Part shown: positions 46,050-56,113 of the stretch, piece after piece
Numbering within the stretch: position 1 is the first letter of the stretch
How the letters are laid out: every line of letters starts with the position of its first letter
Assembly (NCBI GenBank): GCA_024760905.1
Contig: CM045745.1
Coordinates: 16,022,782 to 16,086,781 of the forward strand
From: Plotosus lineatus
Lineage: Eukaryota > Chordata > Actinopteri > Siluriformes > Plotosidae
Direction: 5' to 3'
Length of the DNA stretch: 64,000 nt
Notes under the pieces: generated by a model
Databases searched by the model: none
Told to the model about the DNA's origin: nothing
What the model saw: only the letters and a program-made list of their open reading frames with translations
Made by a program: the position numbers and the translations under genes

Positions 46050-46543
46050 TAAACAACTTTAAAAACTAAAGCGTTATTTCTTCTCTCTCTGCCCCTCTCT
46101 GCCCCTCTCTGCCCCTCTCTGCCCCTCTCTGCCCCTCTCGCCACAGGCCACGCCCACAAGATGTGAATTCAAAGCGCATTCCCTGATTGACAAACTCAAC
46201 TTTAATTTGATTCCTTGAGGGATCGGAATTCCAGATGAGCTCAAATGCGCCTACATTTATTAAACATTTACTAAATTAAAACAACTTAAAAAATTAAACT
46301 AAAAACTAAAGAGTGAAGCTTCCTTCTGTCTCTATCTGGGAGGACAGTGGGGCGGGATGTTGAGAGATAGCCAATGAGAGAGCAACTCGCACGTCATGTG
46401 AAATTTTGATTGGTGCGTTTGAACTTGATATTCTTTTCGTAAGAGGGGGTTGTTTCGTATCTCGGGGACGGAAACTCAGGAAAATGTTCAACGTAACAAG
46501 GGCATTTCTTACACAGGGGTCTTCGTAAGTTGGGGGCCGACTG
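46050..46543 (-). mobile_element. T5 TIR element, partial copy
   Basis: It ends at 46543 with GTTGGGGGCCGACTG. The interior matches 38481-38900 in reverse (GATTCCTTGAGGGATCGGAA, GAAACAACCCCCTC complement). The left end is missing at the Tc1 junction. It holds five tandem CTCTCTGCCC units at 46083-46135. Confidence 0.85.
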
Positions 46544-46555
46544 TGTATGTATGTA

Positions 46556-46597
<42 letters not shown>
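46544..46597. repeat. (TGTA)/(TA)n tract
   Basis: It lies exactly between the T5 right end and the Penelope terminal sequence. Confidence 0.95.
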
Positions 46598-46599
<2 letters not shown>

Positions 46600-46700
46600 T
46601 TTCTGAGTAGATACTTCCGTGGGAGAGTGCTCAATACTTTTTGGTAGAGCAAATAACAAAAATAAAAGGACAGGACAAAGACTTTCTATTGAAACTCCAT

Positions 46701-46760
46701 TTATCACTACAGATCTGTTTCAAGGGATGGTGAAACCATCCTCTCTATTCAGGGGATTAT
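46701..46760 (-). ncRNA. degenerate hammerhead motif in Penelope 3' region
   Basis: On the minus strand it has CTGAATA where the hammerhead core needs CTGANGA, so the G8 position is T. A good stem II (GAGGATGG-TTTC-ACCATCCCT), GAAA, the CAG-AT-CTG stem III and a GTA cleavage triplet follow. The 5' strand of stem I (AATCCCC) pairs poorly with GTGATAA. It is the same motif as at 20307-20365 but is predicted inactive. Confidence 0.7.
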
Positions 46761-46919
46761 AAAAGAATGATTACAAAGTGCTGGGGGCGGTACTATGTCG
46801 ATGAACATGGCGTCCTCTAGATGGGGTGGTGTTCATTATTCGGGGGCGGGTTCTCTTAAATATTGGTATCGATACATGCATACATGTGTATATATTTTTT
46901 ACATGCCCGTGAACTCATA

Positions 46920-46924
46920 TGTAC

Positions 46925-46979
<55 letters not shown>

Positions 46980-47036
46980 TATCCACACATACACACTTAC
47001 ATACACATATATACACACACACACACACACACTAGT
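46920..47036. repeat. (TA)n-(CA)n microsatellite inside the Penelope 3' region
   Basis: TA then CATACACA/CACACA blocks. The ORFs across it are artefacts. Confidence 0.9.
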
Positions 47037-47149
47037 ACATATACATACATATATCTACGTATATATGTACACGTACATTCATGTGCGTATACACATACAC
47101 AAGTATATATAATGTTTTAGATACAGATTGATACAATCAAATACTTAGT

Positions 47150-48535
47150 GTACTTAAGGGGGTATGTTGCATAATAATGATTTTTTTTTTTCCTGTGTCG
47201 GCATGAAGTTACGAGTTCGTTTCTTTTATTTAATGAAGAGAGTTCGGGTCTGTATATAATGAGGAACTTCTCCCTGAGGCATAAATTGCATCTTTTGTTT
47301 GAGCTGTTGTATGTTGGGTGTGATGAATAAAATTCTCCATGAGATCTGGTGATCAATGTTCGTGTCTTTGAGTGTCCAGATGTGCTTGCTGAGTTCGGTG
47401 GAGTTTCTACTTTTTTCTTTGCGGAAGGATGCGATGTGGTTCCTGTATCTGGTTTTAAAAGTGTTTTCTGTGAGTCCGATGTACGTTTCTGTTGTATTAT
47501 TGTCTGTCCGTGTGACGGTGTCCTGGTAGATGACTGATGATTGCAGACAGTTCCCGTTGAGTGGGCAGGCGTTTTTTTTGTCGGCAGTTGCATTGCGTTC
47601 TTTTGTTTGATGAGTGCGCTTGTTGTGATTGTCTATTATTTGTTTGGTGTTGTTCATGTAGCTGTAACTGATCTTCAGGGTGTTGCGGTTGAAAATTTTC
47701 TGGAGTTTGTGGTCCTTGGTGAAGTGCTTCTCTATTAGTGTGAGGAATCTGTGTCTGATGTTGGTGCTGGTGTTTTTGCTGAAGGGCGGGTTGTACCATA
47801 GGATGTTTCTGCGTTGTCTGTTTTTTTGATTGTTGCTTATGTTTGGTTCATAGTGTAATGTATAGTTGCATCCACCGTCATGTAGTGCTTTCTGGTAAGG
47901 GGGCACCGCCTGTTCGAAGGCTGTCTTGTCAGATGAAAGGGATGATAGCCGTTTGTTGATGCCGGCGGGGATGTTTTTAGTTATGATGGGCGGATGGTTA
48001 CTTTCATGCTGGACGTGTAACAGTGTGGTGTTCGGTTTGGTGAATGGCTGATAGGTGCCACTGTTCAGGTTGAGGGTGACGTCCAAGAAGTTGGTGATCT
48101 GTTTGTTGGCTTCTATAGTGATCCGTAGACCATTATTGGAGAAAATGCGGTATATTTCTTTTTTGATTTTTTCCATGAGACGGGGTGTGGTGTCAGAATA
48201 GGCAAGACCATCATCGCGGTAAAGTCCGACGTTGATGTTGAGTTTTGTTAGTTGGGAAAGTAGGAAGTTTCCTACCAGCTCGCAGGTTTCCACGCCATCG
48301 TGGCTCCCCATTGTGACGTCGAATGTGGTGTTTCCCTTCTTTTGCCAAGTTTGTCGTTTATGCACCAAAGTAGAGTTTTTGGTATGCATAATGATGTTTC
48401 TCTCGTCTTTGGTGATGTCACAAGCGGAAGCAAAGTCAAGGGCTTTGTTTAGTAGGGCTTCACTTATGGAAGGGTAAAATTCAATGATATCGAAGCAGAT
48501 GAACCGATGGGATTGTTTGTTCTTTATTGCTGAAG
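47150..48535 (-). pseudogene. Penelope RT/GIY-YIG polyprotein fragment
   Basis: The open frame reads KNKQSHRFICFDIIEFYPSI (RT motif with FD..EFYPSIS), DVTMGSHDGVETCELVG (M.MGS..G motif) and NVGLYRDDGLAYSD (catalytic Y-x-DD). NKQITNFLDVTLNLNSGTY and ILWYNPPFSKN then follow. The C-terminal nuclease comes next: CPLNGNC, TYIGLTENTFKTRYRNHIAS (GIY-YIG-like YIGLTE), ELSKHIWTLK and SWRIL. After a frameshift near 47290 the end reads CNLCLREKFLIIYRPELSSL and ELVTSCRHRK. The RT fingers are missing. About 390 codons are uninterrupted, so it is fairly young, but the frameshift and truncation disable it. Confidence 0.93.
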
Positions 48536-48548
48536 TGTGTGTGTATAT

Positions 48549-48583
<35 letters not shown>

Positions 48584-48640
48584 CACAAATACATATTTAC
48601 ACACACATACATACACACACACACACTATAAATGGAAAAA
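48536..48640. repeat. (TG)/(TA)n/(CA)n microsatellite
   Basis: It adjoins the truncated 5' side of the Penelope element. Confidence 0.9.
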
Positions 48641-49885
48641 TGGAAGATTATTTGGGCCACACTCTACCCCTCCCAAAAACTTATTAAAACCCATCCATAG
48701 ACTTTTGCTAAAGTTGTTAACAAACAAACCACTTTACCAACACTGATAAAAACAATAAATGTTATTTACCATTATCAAAAGCACTGATGAAGCGAAGAGC
48801 AGGAGAGATCACGTTTAAAGGTTTTAAAGCCAAGAAGTGCTCGATTTTCATTCATGCTGAGTATGTGGTGCACTAATGACCACAGCTGCAAAGATCCCCA
48901 CTGAATCTGGCCTTTCAATAACAAACAGTCATCTCAAGCAACACGCTGACAAATCTATGGCAGTGCAGGACAGCATGTATGATCACACAATCATGCTCCC
49001 AGTTTAACCCCTTCATTAAAAATTCCAACACAGCAATTAGTTGTCTGTAAGGTCGGACTTTAAAACGATGTTACCATTACTGAAGTACACCTTTTTATAT
49101 TAAAAAAAGCACAATTATCTCTCTTCAATTATTCCTCAAAACATTACGGGATTCATTTGCTCTTCCAAGCTCAATTAGATATTTATATCATTGCTAAGTC
49201 AAGGCACCTTAGCAGGGTAACTTTTCTTGAATATCGTTAAAATAACCTACCATTACTACAGAAAATTACAAAACACCAAATCAATAAATTACATGTTTAT
49301 CTCCACACTGGAACAAATATTTTAAATATTTCTCATCAAGTAAACCAATTTGTCTATGCAGCAAAATAATTTCCATAGTATTTGGTCTTTTTTTTTTTAC
49401 TCCAATTCAGTTTACTTTTTTTTTTCTGTGGGTTTTTTCCCTCCACAACTGTGTCTGCAAAATTTAGGAGCACATGCTACGATTTAGAACAGAGAGTCTG
49501 TTCAGCTTAGGGAGCGTCACCACTGAAATCCCTCACTGTGGCTTTAGGCAACAGGTTGAGTCTCAAATAATGACAGTTTATGACTTGTCAGCATTTGCAA
49601 CTTCAGCCACAAAACGGTTTGTGTTTTTGATTAACAGACTGTTCCTATACACCAGAGGAGAGAGTGCTTTGGAAATCAAAGTCATCTCCAAAGCAGAAAT
49701 ATGAGACTTAAGCAAAGATAGGCTCCACCATCCCTCAGCATCTTAACCCAAAAAAAAAAAAAAAAAAAATGAAATTGGAAAAAACATGCAGCATAAGAGT
49801 AACTTGGTGACCGCAGAGAAAAATGAAGAGGATTCCATGATTTCATTAATAATTTGTATAATAAAAAAAGTGATTCCTGAACCAG
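48641..49885. other. unassigned stretch
   Basis: No element or exon recognised. An A-tract lies at 49749-49769. Confidence 0.5.
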
Positions 49886-50035
49886 CAGGGAAAATGTGTG
49901 GCGGTGGAAGGAGTGAGCTGTACCTTCATGGCAGCGCCCCAATACGTGACGTCCCCACTGCTTTCAGTGTGTGCTCACTTTGGATGGGTTAAATACAGAG
50001 GCAATCATTTTTCATGCTTTATGGAGTATATTTTG
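49886..50035 (+). repeat. fish SINE tail-like repeat, second copy
   Basis: TACCTTCATGGCAGCGCCCC...GTGTGTGCTCACTTTGGATG then GGTTAAATACAGAGG parallels 20530-20700 and ends in a similar TTTTCATGCT run. Confidence 0.55.
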
Positions 50036-50092
50036 TTACACACATACACGTATGCAAAATCCATCAAGGAAGATGAACTGATTGACAGGGTG

Positions 50093-50290
50093 GCATAGTG
50101 GTGCAGTGGTCCGCACTCATCTCACAGCAACACAGCTCTGGGTTTAAACCTTACAGCCAATCAGGGTCTTAGTATTAGCATGTTCATTTTTCAATGTTTG
50201 CATGTGCTCCTGAACCTCCAAGGGTTCTGGTATCCTGCCACAATCCAAAGACATGTAGATACGGTCACCTGACTACACTGAAAATCAAAC
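50093..50290 (+). repeat. R1-related repeat
   Basis: GTGGTGCAGTGGTCCGCACT, CATCTCACAGCAACACAGCT, CTGGGTTTAAACC and CAATCCAAAGACATG follow the order of the common fish repeat also seen at 26965. Confidence 0.7.
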
Positions 50291-50999
50291 ATGTTCGCTG
50301 ACTATTTCTTTGAGTTACATTTTGACAACCAAAAAATACATAAATAAATAAAATACTGGTAGGTGGACTGCCGATAAATAATTGCCCTGGAGTGTGAATT
50401 TGAGTGCAAATGTTAAGCTCTTAATGTAGTCGTATGATGGCACTCATTCAGCTGTGGCGTTCATTTTTGAGAAACCTTTGTGGGGTACCAGCCTTGAGCA
50501 GAATTCACGGAGCCACCAAAGTTCAGAAGAAAATTATTATTACTACTATTATTTTATGATTATAAAAATATTTTAGGAGCTCTCTGGGCTGTGTTACTCA
50601 CCTAGTTTTAAAGTAAATTTCGGTCTTACACAGCTTCTTTAACAAAAATTGGCATGTCGCCCTAAGAGTCAACAAGAAGCAATGGGGAAACATGTAGTGT
50701 AAGTTTTCAACCGATGTCTGTTAAGGAACCTCTTCGTGCTCGTTTCAATGCCTGGAAGTGTCAAGGTAACAGGAGAAGATCTAAAAGAGGAAATTGCTTT
50801 AGTGCACAAGGCACTGACCAAACAGTGAAATCTGATCAATCTTACAGCAGCACTCCGTAAGTCAGGGCAGAAGCTATACACTGCAGCAAGTACACCGAAC
50901 CAATGAACTGTGTATAATACATTATTTTAATGCTCTTCCCAACAAAAAGTAAACAAATCTCAACTTTTTTTCCCCGAAAATAAAAAGTCCTCAGCAGTA
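50291..50999. other. unassigned stretch
   Basis: Nothing recognised. The minus ORF at 50669-50881 has no family resemblance. Confidence 0.45.
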
Positions 51000-51463
51000 C
51001 AGGGATCCTTCGCTACTTCGCGCTTCAATTCATGCGGCTTCAGTGCATCGCGTTTTGTTTTTTTAATAAATAAATAAATATTCATCAAATTAAAAAATAA
51101 GGAAATTAAGGAATAGGGAACAGCTAAAGAAAATGACACAAAAACAGGGCCAATTATGCAAAAAAATAAAACCCTAAACAAACAAGCCAAAATCTCCCAT
51201 CAAAACTAGTTACATTGCTGCATCTGTGTGCACACGCATCTGCACACATGCGCACGTATGTATGTGTCGTCGTCTTCTCATGCAATACCATCTGTATGTT
51301 TGTTATTATAAGCATTTATAGCACTGAATGAATGTGTTCATTGATATTATATACACATATACATGTACATATACGTCAGTCGGGGGGTGATCCTACTTCG
51401 CGGATTTGGATGGCCGCGTGGGGATCTCGGTCCCAATTAACCGCGGAAAGTGATGGATCCCTG
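51000..51463 (+). mobile_element. T4 MITE copy
   Basis: It runs from CAGGGATCCTTCGCTACTTC to AAAGTGATGGATCCCTG, preceded by TA (right flank CA). 464 bp, non-coding, same interior as 37642-38123. Confidence 0.9.
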
Positions 51464-51559
51464 CATTTGCATTTTTTTTAAAAATGTACATCACCTCATT
51501 AAAAGAAACAGGAATTTTTATTTTAATTAATCAAAACCTGAAATTTTTTTGTTCATTTT

Positions 51560-51960
51560 GATCAGCGTTATACCCTCAGCCTTAACCAATGGTCACGAGC
51601 TTTGGGAAGTGACCGAAAGAAAAAGATCGCTGATATAAGCGGCTGAAATGAGTTTCCTTCGCCGGGTAACGTGGCTCTCCCTTAGAGACAGGGTGAAAAA
51701 CTCAGCCATCCAGGAGGAGCTCAGAGTAGAACCGCTGCTCCTCCATGTTGAGAGAAGACAGTTGAGGTGGTTCGGCCATCTGGATAGAATGGCTACCGAA
51801 AGCCTTAGTGTTTGTGTTTCAGGGTTAACTCAGAGTACACTGGAGATATTATGTGTCCCCTGGAAGAGCTGGAGGAAGTGGCTGGGGTAAGGGACGTCTG
51901 GATCACACTGCATAGGCTGCTGCTCCCCATGAACCGACCTCACAAGGTATAAATTCATTC
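51560..51960 (+). pseudogene. LINE ORF2 C-terminal fragment
   Basis: The plus strand reads FLRRVTWLSLRDRVKNSAIQ, EELRVEPLLLHVERRQLRWF, GHLDRMATESL and, after a frame change, ILCVPWKSWRKWLG. This layout (R.RVA.LS..DR.R, QLRWFGHL.RM, PWE.W.EL) is the C-terminus of the LINE family whose RT part is at 33010-33730. It is too short to be functional. Confidence 0.8.
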
Positions 51961-52009
51961 AAGTGTCAAAATTTGATTGTTGTTTTATAAGTCTATATAA
52001 AGCATTGTA

Positions 52010-52804
52010 CAAACGCTCCCCGACTTATGTTTTGGTTTGGTTCCAGACGGCCGAAATGAACGCAAGTTGTTACTGTATGTTCCAGTGACGTATGACGTTC
52101 ATACTGTACTATACATCCATAAATACTATTACCGTATCTCATACCACACCCCTAAATCAATTATTATAAACATAGCATTGTAAAATATCAAATAATAACA
52201 TTAATTTCAAATAAATTAAAGCAAAATAATTTCAAATAGATAAATTTTAATCAAATTCACTCATCAAATACAGTATCAAATATAACCATTAACATTCTCT
52301 ATGATGCGATCTTTCTGCTTGTAAATGGTTCCGATGGTCGACGGATGGTCACTTTACATGAAGCTGAGCCAAGTCACTTCACATGAAGTTTAAAACAGCC
52401 AATCAACGCTTACAATATGTGAGGCGCTCAACGCCGAAAGTAGTTTACTTGCTTGAGGCAAAGTGCGGGTTATATGGACTTCCGGTCTTTCAAGTGAGCA
52501 AGGGCGCCATTGAACTCGTTTAGAACACAGCCTGCACTGATGTGAATCACCAGCAGAGCGGAGAGTTCTCTTTCCTGGATTCGGGGTTTCATTCATTTTA
52601 CAACTCTCTTTGCTTAATTGAGTATGCATGGTAGATTGTGCCGATCTGAGCAGATAGTTAATTCATCTCTGTGTATGCGACTTGCACCCATGCTAGTAGG
52701 CTTACGTTTCTTACCAACCATATTTGCTTAGGGTTACAAAAGTCCGCAAAACAGTGCAAACACAAAGATCACAGAGACGACGTCTTAACACAAAGGTAAC
52801 ACGC
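52010..52804 (+). mobile_element. T2 TIR element, left part
   Basis: It starts CAAACGCTCCCCGACTTATG after TA and parallels 29938-30780 closely (GTGACGTATGACGTTCATAC, CGATGGTCGACG). It ends near 52804 without a right TIR. Confidence 0.82.
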
Positions 52805-53053
52805 CATATAAATGATATTACAACTGATAACTGATCACTGAACTCAACATTAAACTGTTCAACGGCAACCCAGTGCAGGCCTCTGCCAGAGTACCATATT
52901 TATTCAAACCAATCAGGTTGATCTTGGATGGCTTGTATGTCCTTCTGTGTATTGTCTGTATGCAGTGTGGTGCTGATTGGCTGTGTTTGTTTTTGTTCCA
53001 GAAACTTGAATGTATACCAGGAGCAATTTTGTTTTTTAAAAACTTAAGTTGTG

Positions 53054-53562
53054 CAGGGATCCCTCACTTTCTGCAGTTAATTGGGACTGAGATCCCCCTG
53101 CGACCAACAAATTCTGAGAAGTAGGAACTCCCTGACTGATGTATACGTACATATATGTGTGCATATAACAGCAATAAATACATATTCAAATGCTATAAAT
53201 GCTTATAACAACAATTAAACGTTAGAAAATAATGCATAAGATGTAAATAAAATATAAATACACACGCACGCAGATGCCCACCAGATGCCCACAAAAACAA
53301 CCCAAAACCTCCAATCAAATCTAGTTACATTTTTGTGAAAAAAATGTAACTAGATTTGATTGGAGGTTTTGGGTTGTTTTTGTTGGTTTAAGGGTTTTTT
53401 TTTTTTTTTTTTTGCATAATTAGCCTTGTTTTTGTGGCATTTTCCTTAACTTTTCCCCTATTCTTCCTGAATTTCCTTATTTTTTTAATTCGATGAATAT
53501 TTATTAAAAAAAAATAAAAATACATTTTTTAAAACCCACGTTGCACTGAAGCCTCATGAATA
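53054..53562 (-). mobile_element. T4 MITE, reverse copy with an internal hairpin
   Basis: It begins CAGGGATCCCTCACTTTCTG and carries the reversed T4 interior to about 53562, where a decayed left end (GCACTGAAGCCTCATGAA) is seen. It includes a perfect 44-bp-arm hairpin at 53291-53383. Confidence 0.82.
53291..53383. repeat. perfect inverted repeat, 44-bp arms, 5-nt spacer
   Basis: Arm 53291-53334 (starting ACAAAAACAACCCAAAACCT) is exactly complementary to 53340-53383, with GTGAA between. Other T4 copies have only one orientation of this segment, so the left arm looks like an inverted duplication of the right. Confidence 0.9.
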
Positions 53563-53649
53563 ATTTTATAGGATGGCCTATTTTTTCGTAATGCTTCCAA
53601 CAAACATGGTTTATGCTTTTAAAATTTCACCAGAATAATTATTATCTAT

Positions 53650-53755
53650 GGTATAAGAGAAGAAGATGCAAAGGATAGGGTGAGATGGAGGCAGATGATT
53701 CGCTGTGGCAACCCCTGAAGGGAAAAGCGGAAAGAAGAAGAAGAAGAAGGGTAAA
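53650..53755 (+). mobile_element. RTE LINE 3' end, plus-strand copy
   Basis: It carries GATGCAAAGGATAGGGTGAG, AGGCAGATGATTCGCTGTGG and CCCCTGAAGGGAAAAGCGG, then (AAG)n. It encodes the last residues (EDAKDRVRWRQMIRCG-like) and is only about 100 bp long. It is the only RTE copy here on the plus strand. Confidence 0.88.
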
Positions 53756-55292
53756 CAAACACAACCCACAAAAATCTCATGAGTAGCAAGGCCTAATAGA
53801 GGGAACTCGCTGAAGAGTTTGCTCACAGCGAAATCAGGTCCTACTTTTGGCTGATCCACAAGATTCAAATAAATATTGAATGACTAATTTTTAATCTCTG
53901 TCAGAAGTTTGTTAACAATGCGATAGTAATCACACACGTGTTTTTCCCATGGTGAAGCTGAATGACCAAAACAAAAACATGCAACTGCAAGAGAATTAGG
54001 AATTAAAGGAAGTGATTAAGTCTATCGTTCCCCCATCTGGTAAACCACACTAGCCAGCGATGACTGATAAACATGATAAGAATAAGGCGAGGAAGCTAAA
54101 AGCCGCGTGCACAATCACTGCTACGAGCAACACCGCATCACAGAGTGGCCATGAGCAAATTTAACATCAGGCTGAGTCTGAGTCATAAGGGTGTGACCAT
54201 GACTTCAGGATACAGCACCACCAAATATTTAATATATTGTATAGCCACAGGCAAGGGAAAAAAAATAAAGAAATAAATAAAAATGGCTTCCTTCAATCTA
54301 GCACATATTCCAACTTTGCATTTATTTATCTGGCAATGGCATCTCTCGCTCTGCAATCTGACCCAGCGGTTTTCTCTACTCAGTTATAAATGGTCAGCGG
54401 TCTTGGGAACTGTTTCTGATCCCTGTCTCACAAAAGAGAAATTTGTAACGCTGCCCGTATTGAAGATTGTGTTGATTACAAGCGTTTACCATTGGAGAGA
54501 AAAGATTCATTAATAGATCTGTTAGTCACCCAGTGCACATTTTGCACTGCACTAAAATCTCTGCTCACGAGAGCAGCAAAAAGTGATAAGGAGACCGGAA
54601 GTCATTTTCAAAGTGACCTGGAGATCCACAGCAACAGTTAGTGATGCAAAGTGAACAGGCAACGCAGTGTGAAAGCAATGAACAGAGATTAACATGCAAA
54701 TTATAAACAAAGTGATCTCGTGACAAGCAAATTAGAGATGAAAATTAAAAAAGGAATCAAATTATGTACATTTTAGAATCTTCATAAGTCTTTTACTTAA
54801 ACACGAAAGTTGCAGCAATCCAAATTTGGTCTGGGACAATGGGCTAAGACACCCTGAACACTGACTGGCCAAGACATCAACAACAGGACGACTTATTTTA
54901 CATGTACTGTTACGAGTCAATGTACATAAAACCTCAGCCATATCTTTACATACACTTTTTATTTATTTATGGTACCTTGTCTAACGAGTGTTCCTTGTAA
55001 CGAATTGTACAAGTTTTGAACCCACTAAAATCTGCTACATCCAATAAGTAAAACTGCACTTTACGAGCTCTACTCAAAATGGCTTTTCCAGGCAGATTAG
55101 CCTCATATTCGTCCATGTGTATTCCTTTGCACTCCAAGAATGCCTTCCTTGTGCAGTGCTTCTCAGTTACTTTCTCTGACACCCCCCTCTAGGAAGGGGG
55201 GGGGGGGTGTTTCACACACACACACACACCCTGACTATAAAATGTGTTTACTACACTTCATATTGTCTCCCCTCATGTTTGATTACTGTGGG
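53756..55292. other. unassigned stretch
   Basis: At 54971 GGTACCTTGTCTAACGAGTG resembles a Tigger-type TIR, but no partner end was seen. Poly(G) and (CA)n occur at 55195-55230. Confidence 0.45.
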
Positions 55293-55640
55293 CAGTGGAG
55301 TGGTGGTCTAGTGGATAGGGCGCAGGATCGCTGATCCTAAGGTTGGGGGTTCGAGTCCCCACAAGGTTGTCACTGTCCCCTCAGTGCGGCGAACTGGGTT
55401 ATCAAAGGCGGGCCATGTCTCTCACTGCCGATGTTGAGAGGCATATAAAAGAACTATTGCTGACTTTTGTAAAGAGTAGCTGCAAAGCCATCAGAGTGTT
55501 TCTGTCCCTTGCTAAAAAGGGTTGTGACAGGAAGGGCATCTGACCTAAAAACCTATGCCAAATCAAATGTGTGCGTCAGATGATTCGCTGTGGCGACTCC
55601 CGAGAAAAGGGAAAAAGCCGAAAGGAAGAAAGAATTATTA
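55293..55640 (+). repeat. S1 SINE: tRNA-like head, RTE-like tail
   Basis: The head TGGTCTAGTGGATAGGGCGC (A box) and GGGGGTTCGAGTCCCC (perfect B box GGTTCGAGTCC) is tRNA-like. The body holds CGAACTGGGTTATCAAAGGC and GTGACAGGAAGGGCATCTGA. The tail AGATGATTCGCTGTGGCGAC...AGAAAAGGGAAAAAGCCGAA then AGGAAGAAAG is nearly the RTE 3' end seen at 53694-53750. About 348 bp. A pol III transcribed SINE using RTE machinery is the natural reading. Confidence 0.9.
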
Positions 55641-55713
55641 TTAATGTTAACATATATGAATTAGTATGAAATATTTATTGTTTTGACATGTTTCATATAT
55701 TCAGTCAAATATA

Positions 55714-56103
55714 CAGACGCTCCTCGACTTACATTTTTAATTGGTTCCAGATGGCTGAACGCAAGTTGAAAGTGAACGTAAGTTGTTACAGTAATGTATG
55801 ACGCTCATACTCTACTATACATCCATAAATACCATTACTGTATCTCATAAAACACCCCTAAATCATCCCTCCTAGCCAATGGAAGGCCAGCAGTGCGGGA
55901 TGTCTGAACGTCATTGATGGGAGAGCAGCTCGTGCATTGTTTGAATGTTGTGTTTTAATGTTTGAATGGCGCGTTTGAATTTTTCAGATGGCGCTTTCGT
56001 AACATGAAATTGTTTCGTGTCCAGAGACAAAAATTTCAGGAAAATGCGTTTTGTAACCTGCATTTTTCATTTAGTGAGACTTTCGTAAAGTAAGGTACCA
56101 CTG
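55714..56103. mobile_element. hybrid TIR element: T2 left, T1 right
   Basis: The left end CAGACGCTCCTCGACTTACA and the sequence to about 55864 match T2. From about 55868 the sequence matches T1 (TAGCCAATGGAAGGCCAGC, GGAGAGCAGCTCGTGCATTG) up to its right end GTAAGGTACCACTG at 56103. TA precedes the left end. The right flank is TG. 390 bp, non-coding. Confidence 0.75.
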
Positions 56104-56113
56104 TGTGTATGTA

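Larger units (their letters stand above)
46598..48535 (-). mobile_element. Penelope-like element, 5'-truncated
   Basis: It contains a minus-strand reverse transcriptase and GIY-YIG endonuclease frame (47150-48535) followed by a 3' region with a hammerhead-like sequence (46701-46760). A CA/TA microsatellite (46920-47036) sits in the 3' region. The 5' side is cut off by a (TA)n tract at 48553. Penelope-like elements are retroelements with a telomerase-like RT and a C-terminal GIY-YIG nuclease. Confidence 0.93.

Noticed and set aside
47541..47738. 65-residue plus-strand ORF inside the Penelope element
   Set aside because: Antisense of the Penelope RT/nuclease frame. No independent support.
54965..55182. 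Another Tigger-type element or a 71-residue gene
   Set aside because: One TIR-like motif (GGTACCTTGTCTAACGAGTG) without a partner, and an ORF without family resemblance.
55300..55372. Possible tRNA gene
   Set aside because: It has good boxes but is fused to the S1 body and RTE-like tail and repeated at 40 and 42 kb, so it is a SINE head.
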